Shown here in pieces: positions 6,034-10,325 of a DNA stretch of 10,325 nt (position 1 is its first letter; the number at the start of each line of letters is the position of its first letter). Location: the NCBI GenBank assembly GCA_022561355.1, contig JADFRJ010000068.1, positions 1-10,325 on the forward strand, in the 5' to 3' direction. The notes under the pieces were generated by a model that saw only the letters and a list, made by a program, of their open reading frames with translations, searched no databases and was not told where the DNA came from. This stretch comes from Chloroflexota bacterium (GTDB taxonomy: Bacteria; Chloroflexota; Dehalococcoidia; DSTF01; RBG-16-68-14). Position numbers and translations under genes: made by a program.

Positions 6034-6660
6034 ATGCAGGAACAACGCCTCAGCATCACTGTCGTCTCTGACTACATCTGACCCTGGTGCTACATCGGCC
6101 TCGTGCGGGTCGACCAACTGCAACGGGAGTTCGATATCGACGTTTCGTGGCGGCCCTACGAGCTGCATCCTGAGCTGCCTCCCGAGGGCCGCGATCGGGG
6201 CGAGCGCCAGCCGCAGCCTGAAGGCCACGTCAACCCGATCCGGCAGCTCGCCGAGGAAGCAGGCTTGCCCTACCAGCCGGGCCGCCACATCCCCAACTCG
6301 CATCGCTCGTTGGAGGCGGCTGAGTTCGCGCGGGAGCAGGGCGTGTTCGACGCGTATCATCGCGCGCTGTTCAACGCCTACTTCGGCGAAGGCCGCGACA
6401 TTGGGGACGTCTTAGTGCTCAGCGAGCTAGGCGCGGGGGTCGGGCTGGAGGCCTCAGCTCTGGAAGAGGCGCTTGCATCGGGACGCTACGCCGCGCTGGT
6501 CAACGAAGCGACTGAAGAGGCGCGCGGGTCCGGCATCACCGGCACACCAACGTTCATCTTCGAAGATGCCGAGCGCCGTTTGCCTATCGTCGGCGCGCAG
6601 GAATATGCAGTATTCCAGAACGTGGCGCAGCGCATGGGGGCGTCGCGCAGGAGAGAGTAG
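6034..6660 (+). CDS. FrnE-like DsbA-family oxidoreductase, candidate selenoprotein (UPWC)
   Basis: Read through one TGA, this is a 208-residue FrnE-type thioredoxin-fold protein of normal family length. Frame 6034 reads ITVVSDYI, TGA (6079-6081, residue 16), then PWCYIGL. The family has CPWC here, so TGA stands exactly for the first, reactive Cys, as in Sec/Cys homologue pairs. The helical insert (about 65-150) and the cis-Pro loop GITGTPTF (Pro172) are present and in the same frame on both sides. TGA is a true stop in other genes here, so a changed code is unlikely. A stem-loop follows TGA at SECIS distance. A conventional caller would start at GTG 6103 and lose the active site. No ribosome site precedes ATG 6034; a -10-like TATCAT (6019-6024) suggests a very short leader, or it uses the upstream transcript. 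A nonsense mutation or read error (TGC to TGA) is the alternative. Confidence 0.75.
6085..6116 (+). promoter_or_regulatory. Candidate bacterial SECIS stem-loop
   Basis: Just after the in-frame TGA, TGGT (6085-6088) can pair with ACCA (6113-6116). After a 7-nt bulge on the 5' side, CGGCCT (6096-6101) pairs with GGGTCG (6107-6112), including two G-U pairs, closing the loop CGTGC (6102-6106). The loop begins 20 nt after TGA with G as its second base, matching the usual bacterial SECIS rules (apical loop about 16-37 nt downstream, G in its first two positions). Folded by eye only; GC-rich coding DNA can form such stems by chance. Confidence 0.5.
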
Positions 6661-6669
6661 GAGGCAGCG

Positions 6670-7836
6670 ATGGACTTTACGTTCTCCGACGAGGAGGAGA
6701 AGTTTCGCGAAGAGGTGCGCGAGTTCTTGCGCCAAGAGCTGCCCGCGGATTGGGACGGCGGCGCCTACGGCGAGGGGGGCGGCGCCGAGGAGGTCGGCCC
6801 GCGCATCACGAAGAAGCTCGCCGAACGCAAGTGGCTGGCGATGGCCTGGCCGAAGGAGTACGGTGGCCTGGGCGCGCCACACATGCGGCAGCTCATCTAC
6901 AACGAAGAGATGTCGTACCATGCCGCGCCCGGCGGCTACAGCATGGGCGTCGCCTGGGTCGGTCCGGCCGTCATGCTCTACGGCTCGGAGGAGCAGAAGC
7001 AGCGCTTCCTGCCGGGCATCACCTCCGGCGAGGATGTCTGGTGCACGCTCTACTCGGAGCCGGAGGCAGGCTCCGACCTGGCGTCGCTTCAGACGAGTGC
7101 GGTCCGTGACGGCGATGACTTCGTGATCAACGGTCAGAAGATCTGGACATCGGGCGCTCAACGTTCGGACTGGGGCTGGCTGGCCGCCCGCACGGACCCG
7201 GAAGCGCCGAAGCATAAAGGGATCAGCACGTTCGCGGTAAAGATGGACACGCCCGGCATCACCGTCCGGCCGCTGATCAACATGGCCGGGCAGTCCGGCT
7301 TCAGCGAAGTGTTCTTCGATAACGTGCGCGTTCCCAAGGAGAACCTCGTCGGCGAACTGAACCGAGGCTGGTACCAGGTCGCCGTCGCTCTCGATTTCGA
7401 GCGATCGGGCATCCAGGCGTACGCTGGAGGCCGCCGGACATTGGAGCGGCTCGTCGAGTTCGTGCAGGAACACCCCGATGAAACGGTACGCAGGAATCCC
7501 GCGATCCGCCATCGTCTGGCCGACCGTGCCGTCGAACTCGCCGCAGGCACGAACATCGCCTATCGCATCCCCTGGATGCAGTCGAAGGGACTGATCCCCA
7601 ACTACGAGGCGTCGATCAGCAAGCTCTTCGGCTCCGAGTTCAGCCAGCGCCTCGCGCTGACAGGTGTGCAACTCTTGGGCATGTACGGTGGCCTGGAGCC
7701 GGAGTCGAAGTGGGCGCCGATGAAGGGCAGGCTGGAGCGCGGTTACTTACAGGCCGTCTCTAGCACTATTGCCGCCGGCACCAGCGAGGTGCAGCGCGGC
7801 ATCATCGCGACTAGAGGTCTGGGGCTGCCTCGCTAG
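6670..7836 (+). CDS. Acyl-CoA dehydrogenase family protein
   Basis: This 388-residue flavoprotein has the full acyl-CoA dehydrogenase architecture: N-terminal helices (1-120), the FAD/substrate beta domain with LYSEPEAGSDLASL (127-140) and INGQKIWTSGA (153-163), and the C-terminal helical domain ending in AAGTSEVQRGIIATRGLGLPR. It would oxidise an acyl-CoA thioester at C2-C3, passing electrons to an ETF. The position of the MCAD catalytic Glu (usually YEGTS) is Ala here (IAAGTS), while Glu244 in LDFERSG lies where isovaleryl/long-chain-type enzymes place their base; that assignment is inferred. The substrate is unresolved. GGAGG (6660-6664) overlaps the end of the FrnE-like gene and sits five bases before ATG 6670, nine bases after that gene's stop, so the two form an operon. 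Confidence 0.92.
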   Translation: MDFTFSDEEEKFREEVREFLRQELPADWDGGAYGEGGGAEEVGPRITKKLAERKWLAMAWPKEYGGLGAPHMRQLIYNEEMSYHAAPGGYSMGVAWVGPAVMLYGSEEQKQRFLPGITSGEDVWCTLYSEPEAGSDLASLQTSAVRDGDDFVINGQKIWTSGAQRSDWGWLAARTDPEAPKHKGISTFAVKMDTPGITVRPLINMAGQSGFSEVFFDNVRVPKENLVGELNRGWYQVAVALDFERSGIQAYAGGRRTLERLVEFVQEHPDETVRRNPAIRHRLADRAVELAAGTNIAYRIPWMQSKGLIPNYEASISKLFGSEFSQRLALTGVQLLGMYGGLEPESKWAPMKGRLERGYLQAVSSTIAAGTSEVQRGIIATRGLGLPR

Positions 7837-8808
7837 ATGAGCGCACCTGCTGACCTGGCGACGCTCCCCAAGGCAGAGCTACATATCCACCTGGAGGGCG
7901 CGGTCAGGCCTGCCACGCTGGAGGAGTTCAGCGCCCGCGAGGGCGTGAGCATTCCAAGGGACTTCACCGACCTCAATAGCTTTGTTGAGCGATATGTGAG
8001 CGCAACACAGGTAATGATCCGGCCTGGCGACTACAGACGCATCGTGAGTGAGTATGCGGAAGACGTCAAGCGCGCCGGAGTTCGCTATGCGGAGCTGGAG
8101 ATTTCACCTGCGCTTGGCCCTAGGACACTCGACTCCTTCTATGAGGCTGCTGAAGCGGCATCTGATGAACAAGACGTCGTGATTCGGTTCGTGCTGGGAC
8201 TCGGCCGGCTGATGCCGCATGGGATCTTGCACCAAGCGCTTGATGCTACGCGGAATGTTCCCAGCCTGGTTGCTATCGGGCTTGGTGGGCCAGAAGAAGG
8301 CTTCGCGAACGAACCGTTTGTTGAAGTTTTCGCGGAGGCGCGCCGGCGCGGCTTGCGTTCGGCGCCCCACGCCGGAGAGAACGCCGGGCCGGCGTCTGTT
8401 CGTGATGTGCTGGATTCACTAAAGCCCGACCGCATTCAGCATGGCGTTCGGTCTGTCGAGGACCCGGAGCTGGTTCGAGAGCTGGCCGAGCGCCAGATCC
8501 ACCTCGCCGTCTGCCCGACGTCCAACCTGCGGCTTGGTGTTGTGGAATCGCTGGATGAGCATCCGTTGCAGGAGCTATGGGCGGCGGGCGTGCAGATCTC
8601 GGTCAATACCGACGACCCAGGGTTCTTTGACTGCGACCTGGTGGGCGAGTACGAGATAGCCGGACGCTTGCTGGACCTCGATCGCTCAGGATACGCACGG
8701 CTCGCGAGGAACTCTATCGATGGCTCCTTTGCGCCAGAGGAGCTGAAGCGAGAGATTCGTTCCGAGATAGAGACGTGGGAAACAGGTGCCGGAGCCGCGC
8801 GCGGCTAG
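7837..8808 (+). CDS. Adenosine deaminase family amidohydrolase
   Basis: This 323-residue TIM-barrel hydrolase has the complete adenosine-deaminase metal and catalytic set: ELHIHLEG (His16, His18), SAPHAGE (His178, Glu181 as proton donor), IQHGVR (His202) and NTDDPG (Asp259, Asp260). It should deaminate a purine-type base by zinc-assisted water attack in the cytosol. Adenosine, adenine and 6-amino-6-deoxyfutalosine deaminases share all these motifs, so the substrate stays open. The ATG follows the TAG of the acyl-CoA dehydrogenase with no gap (TAGATG), so translation is likely coupled. Its stop (8806-8808) shares CTAG with the stop of the convergent regulator gene. Why it is grouped with acyl-CoA and thiol-redox enzymes is not obvious. 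Confidence 0.9.
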   Translation: MSAPADLATLPKAELHIHLEGAVRPATLEEFSAREGVSIPRDFTDLNSFVERYVSATQVMIRPGDYRRIVSEYAEDVKRAGVRYAELEISPALGPRTLDSFYEAAEAASDEQDVVIRFVLGLGRLMPHGILHQALDATRNVPSLVAIGLGGPEEGFANEPFVEVFAEARRRGLRSAPHAGENAGPASVRDVLDSLKPDRIQHGVRSVEDPELVRELAERQIHLAVCPTSNLRLGVVESLDEHPLQELWAAGVQISVNTDDPGFFDCDLVGEYEIAGRLLDLDRSGYARLARNSIDGSFAPEELKREIRSEIETWETGAGAARG

Positions 8809-9113
8809 CTGACGCGCTGCACGGTGCTGATTTGCTTGCCAATCTCCGTCAGCGCCTCCATCAGCTCTGCGAGCGTGTACGGTCCGCCGAGCGGGTGGTC
8901 TAGCAGCGCTCTGAAGTCCACCCAGTACTTGTTCCTGCGGCCCTCCTTCTTTCGCGAAATGATCTCATCCTCTTCCATCGCGCGAAGGATAGAAAGCGCC
9001 GCCCTCTCCGTGATGCCTACCGCCAGCGCGATCTCCCGCAGGGTGGAGCGCGGGTGCTGGGCGACCTGGATGAGCACCAACGCATGGTTCGTCACGAAGC
9101 GCCACTTGGCCAT
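8805..9113 (-). CDS. Small winged-helix transcriptional regulator
   Basis: This 102-residue protein is a compact winged helix-turn-helix DNA-binding protein. The helix-turn-helix spans about 24-46 (TLREIALAVGITERAALSIL), the wing about 50-66 (EIISRKKEGRRNKYWVD, strongly basic), and a C-terminal amphipathic helix (80-97) could make a dimer. The pattern is like MarR/ArsR-type regulators, but the exact family is not clear. No sensor motif (metal-binding Cys/His cluster) is visible. GAGGTG on the minus strand (9124-9119) sits five bases before ATG 9113. The upstream region holds a leftward promoter overlapping a rightward one and the palindrome AGTATGATACT, so it probably represses its own gene and the csrA-leader transcript. 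Its stop overlaps that of the convergent deaminase gene by four bases. Confidence 0.75.
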   Translation of the reverse strand: MAKWRFVTNHALVLIQVAQHPRSTLREIALAVGITERAALSILRAMEEDEIISRKKEGRRNKYWVDFRALLDHPLGGPYTLAELMEALTEIGKQISTVQRVS

Positions 9114-9137
9114 GTTGTCACCTCTCTTTTGCGGGGC

Positions 9138-9166
9138 TTGACAAGAACCAAACTACGAAGTATGAT
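9138..9166 (+). promoter_or_regulatory. Near-consensus promoter reading into the csrA leader
   Basis: TTGACA (9138-9143, 6/6) and TATGAT (9161-9166, 5/6) are separated by exactly 17 bp, the best promoter in the window. The start would be near 9173, leaving a leader of about 248 nt before the csrA GTG at 9421. Confidence 0.75.
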
Positions 9167-9169
9167 ACT
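9159..9169. promoter_or_regulatory. Candidate operator palindrome over the shared -10 box
   Basis: AGTATGATACT is a perfect inverted repeat (5-1-5) that covers the -10 boxes of both divergent promoters. It suits a dimeric winged-helix repressor, most simply the one encoded at 8805-9113. That pairing is inferred from position. Confidence 0.4.
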
Positions 9170-9191
9170 GGCATCAGGAATCCGGTAGCAA
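9162..9191 (-). promoter_or_regulatory. Leftward promoter of the winged-helix gene, overlapping the csrA-leader promoter
   Basis: On the minus strand TTGCTA (9191-9186, 4/6) and TATCAT (9167-9162, 5/6) are 18 bp apart. The -10 overlaps the rightward TATGAT by five bases, so RNA polymerase could occupy only one at a time. The start would be near 9155, about 40 nt before ATG 9113. Confidence 0.45.
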
Positions 9192-9200
9192 GGGGCTGGT

Positions 9201-9230
9201 ATGAGTAATCCAGCGTTGAGCATCCAGTAA
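9201..9230 (+). CDS. Possible 9-codon leader peptide (MSNPALSIQ)
   Basis: ATG 9201 is preceded by AAGGGG (9190-9195) at a workable distance, and TAA (9228-9230) ends the ORF inside the first CAGTAAC arm. A ribosome stopping there would mask that arm and leave the second copy free to pair with GTTACTG. Such a short ORF can arise by chance. Confidence 0.25.
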   Translation: MSNPALSIQ

Positions 9231-9246
9231 CCAGCATCCAGTAACC
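9219..9246 (+). repeat. Two perfect 14-bp tandem repeats in the leader
   Basis: AGCATCCAGTAACC occurs at 9219-9232 and again at 9233-9246. Each copy contains CAGTAAC, which can pair with the single GTTACTG at 9282-9288, giving two mutually exclusive stems. Confidence 0.85.
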
Positions 9247-9313
9247 AACTTCTACCGTATCACCCAGGGATACGTCAAGTCGTTACTGAATGCAGAGCTG
9301 GAGTCGGGTTCCG

Positions 9314-9381
9314 GGCCGGAGCGGGCCAATCAAGTGTGGTGGTGGTGAGGGCAAGGGTGGTGCGATTGGATCGCTCCGGCC
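9314..9381 (+). other. Long hairpin with G-rich loop upstream of csrA
   Basis: GGCCGGAGCG (9314-9323) pairs perfectly with CGCTCCGGCC (9372-9381), and CCAATC (9326-9331) with GATTGG (9364-9369), with only a G-U and a G-A between them: 16 Watson-Crick pairs over 18 positions. The 32-nt loop has six runs of two or three G (9338-9360), enough for a two-tetrad G-quadruplex. The stem ends 26 nt before the csrA ribosome site. Confidence 0.65.
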
Positions 9382-9420
9382 ATTCCATCGGGGGACGAGG
9401 GCTAGGGAGGAGGCAGGGAT

Positions 9421-9636
9421 GTGTTAGTCCTCGATCGGAAAGTACACGAGGGCTTCTGGATTGAAGGCCGCATATTCATCAAAGTCCTCAGCATCGGTAG
9501 GCGGCGAATAAAGCTCGGCATCGAGGCGCCGAGGGAACTCACGATTGTCCGCGAGGAGCTTGTCGACCAGTCGGCGGGTTCGCCGAACGGACGAGACGAG
9601 GCTGCTCCTGCGGAGGTTGCTCCTACGGAGCAGTGA
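9421..9636 (+). CDS. csrA: CsrA/RsmA carbon storage regulator
   Basis: This 71-residue protein is a CsrA-family RNA-binding translational regulator, which as a dimer binds GGA motifs in mRNA leaders. It aligns with E. coli CsrA without gaps over the core: MLVLDRKVHE (Leu4 and Arg6 conserved), FIKVLSI, RRRIKLGIEAPRELTIVREE, with Arg44-Glu45-Glu46 at the same numbers as the RNA-binding Arg44 region. Position 5 is Asp where Thr/Ser is common. A 20-residue polar, Ala/Pro/Glu-rich tail extends past the core. The start is GTG 9421, set by the family N-terminus and by AGGAGG (9408-9413) seven bases before; the overlapping ATG 9419 is out of frame. No fliW or flagellar gene is nearby. The leader holds several GGA motifs, so autoregulation is plausible. 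Confidence 0.9.
   Translation: MLVLDRKVHEGFWIEGRIFIKVLSIGRRRIKLGIEAPRELTIVREELVDQSAGSPNGRDEAAPAEVAPTEQ
9602..9633 (+). other. Hairpin at the 3' end of csrA
   Basis: CTGCTCC (9602-9608) pairs with GGAGCAG (9627-9633), and inside it GGAG (9612-9615) with CTCC (9620-9623), loop GTTG. The arms arise from two near-copies of CTCCTRCGGAG that also encode the repeating Ala-Pro-Glu tail. It ends one base before the stop codon. It is not followed by a T-run. Confidence 0.5.
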
Positions 9637-9711
9637 AAGAGGAGACCTTCCGGCCTGTGCGTCGATGAAACTTTAAGGCGGGGACATTGACGCCGTCCGG
9701 TCGGCCTAACA

Positions 9712-9750
9712 GGGCGGCTCTCCCAACGGAATACACTGGGAGGGCCGCCC
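9712..9750. terminator. Strong hairpin between convergent csrA and ruvB
   Basis: GGGCGGCTCTCCCA (9712-9725) pairs with TGGGAGGGCCGCCC (9737-9750): 14 base pairs including one pair that is G-U in the plus-strand RNA, with an 11-nt loop containing ACGGAA. It lies 75 nt after csrA and 17 nt after the ruvB stop, so it can serve both directions. No T-run on either side, so it is an atypical intrinsic terminator or an RNA-end stabiliser. The rest of the gap 9637-9767 shows no gene. Confidence 0.65.
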
Positions 9751-9767
9751 GGCCACGTCTGGGACGC

Positions 9768-10325
9768 CTAATCGAATAGGGTGGATTGGCCGGCGGGCGC
9801 TCTTGCGTGCGGTTTCACGCCCAGATGCTCGTACGCGGCCTTCGTGACGACCCGGCCGCGCGGCGTTCGCTGGAGGAAGCCCAACTGCAGGAGATATGGC
9901 TCGTATACGTCCATGATGGTGTCGGCCTCCTCGGAGATGGCGGCGGCGATCGTATCCAGGCCCACGGGGCCGCCGTTGAACTTGTCGATGATCGTCCTCA
10001 GGACGCGGTGGTCTACGTCGTCGAGGCCTAGTTCGTCGATCTCCAACCTCAAGAGCGCTTCGTGCGCCACCTCTGCCGTGATCCTGCCGTCCGCCATCAC
10101 CTGCGCGTAGTCCCGCACGCGTTTGAGCAGCCGGTTCGCGACGCGGGGTGTGCCGCGTGAGCGCTGGGCGATCTCCTGTGTCCCTTTCTCGTCTAGCTCC
10201 ACCTCCAGAATGCGCGCCGAGCGTGCGACGATTTGCGCGATCGCTTCCACGTTGTAGAAGTCCAGCCGGAACACCGAGCCGAACCGGTCGCGCAGCGGCG
10301 GGCTCATCATCGCGTAGCGCGTCGT
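9768..10325 (-). CDS. ruvB: Holliday junction helicase RuvB, C-terminal part
   Basis: The visible 185 residues are the C-terminal portion of RuvB, the AAA+ motor that drives branch migration of Holliday junctions with RuvA. The frame is open to the window edge and begins [16 protein letters not shown], covering sensor 1 and the arginine-finger region. Then come the AAA+ lid with sensor 2 ([18 protein letters not shown]) and the winged-helix DNA-binding domain ([34 protein letters not shown]), followed by a short tail ending STLFD. The Walker A and B motifs lie beyond the window. The ATG pair at 10310 is internal, not the start. It converges on csrA, with a 14-bp hairpin between them. ruvA or ruvC, common neighbours, are not in view. 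Confidence 0.95.
   Translation of the reverse strand, partial: TTRYAMMSPPLRDRFGSVFRLDFYNVEAIAQIVARSARILEVELDEKGTQEIAQRSRGTPRVANRLLKRVRDYAQVMADGRITAEVAHEALLRLEIDELGLDDVDHRVLRTIIDKFNGGPVGLDTIAAAISEEADTIMDVYEPYLLQLGFLQRTPRGRVVTKAAYEHLGVKPHARAPAGQSTLFD

Larger units (their letters stand above)
9173..9420 (+). ncRNA. Structured csrA leader or independent small RNA
   Basis: No protein longer than nine codons is supported here, yet the stretch follows the strongest promoter in the window. Perfect stems seen by eye: GCTGG/CCAGC (9195-9199/9210-9214), CAGTAAC/GTTACTG (9225-9231 or 9239-9245 with 9282-9288), CGTATC/GATACG (9256-9261/9269-9274, nested inside the former) and the long stem 9314-9331/9364-9381. 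Nine GGA triplets occur, three in the last 15 bases around the ribosome site; GGA is the core of CsrA-binding sites, so CsrA could repress its own translation here. It may be a 5' leader, an attenuator, or a separately ending RNA. No known riboswitch class was recognised. Confidence 0.45.

Noticed and set aside
6103..6660. GTG 6103 as start of the FrnE-like gene
   Set aside because: It would remove the beta strand and the active-site motif that are clearly encoded upstream in the same frame; no ribosome site fits it.
6454..7671. 405-codon open frame on the minus strand
   Set aside because: It is antisense to the clear acyl-CoA dehydrogenase gene, Arg/Ala/Leu-rich with no family pattern, as expected in GC-rich DNA.
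9219..9246. Start of a CRISPR array
   Set aside because: Only two units, directly abutting with no spacers, and too short.

Overview
The window is GC-rich (by eye about 60%) bacterial DNA with dense genes, several overlapping TGATG stop/start junctions, Shine-Dalgarno-type ribosome sites and sigma70-like promoters. The gene set (questin-oxidase-like protein, paired MBL hydrolases, acyl-CoA dehydrogenase, FrnE-type DsbA, a CsrA with a long leader, RuvB, a Pro/Thr-rich lipoprotein) would fit an uncultured Chloroflexota-like soil or marine bacterium, but that placement is a weak inference. TGA ends several genes, so the standard code applies.

Left part (1-2548): the remains of a two-half M16 zinc peptidase, with an in-frame TAG at 7-9 and a sudden end near 1209, abut head-on the first 58 codons of a zinc alcohol dehydrogenase on the minus strand. 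Both genes stop inside a shared GC-rich stretch of about 16 bp, which marks a rearrangement or an assembly misjoin. The dehydrogenase is coupled to an upstream questin-oxidase-like gene. A small DUF4177-like gene diverges from that pair.

Middle (2549-5189): a terminator-like hairpin follows the DUF4177-like gene. Next comes a 745-bp segment bounded by 18-bp inverted repeats (16/18 match) and flanked on both sides by CTAG. It has no transposase gene and carries one lipoprotein-like gene. Its right CTAG overlaps the stop codon of the second of two tandem, translationally coupled MBL-fold hydrolases.

Right-middle (5125-8808): a strong promoter starts a rightward gene string: dienelactone hydrolase, FrnE-like oxidoreductase, acyl-CoA dehydrogenase and adenosine-deaminase-family hydrolase. 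The FrnE gene has an in-frame TGA exactly where the first Cys of its CPWC motif belongs, and a stem-loop shortly after it, as in a bacterial selenoprotein gene. Conventional gene calling would truncate it.

Right end (8805-10325): a small winged-helix regulator converges on the deaminase, sharing a CTAG that holds both stops. Its upstream region has two divergent promoters that share a -10 region inside a perfect 11-bp palindrome. The rightward promoter leads into about 250 nt of noncoding, highly structured sequence: nested hairpins, two competing 14-bp repeats, a 9-codon leader ORF, and an 18-position stem with a G-rich loop. That stretch ends in a GGA-rich ribosome site for a csrA gene. A 14-bp hairpin separates csrA from the convergent 3' end of ruvB, which runs off the window.

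Most promising for something undescribed: the UPWC FrnE selenoprotein candidate, the structured csrA leader with its regulator-controlled promoter, and the CTAG-flanked passenger element.
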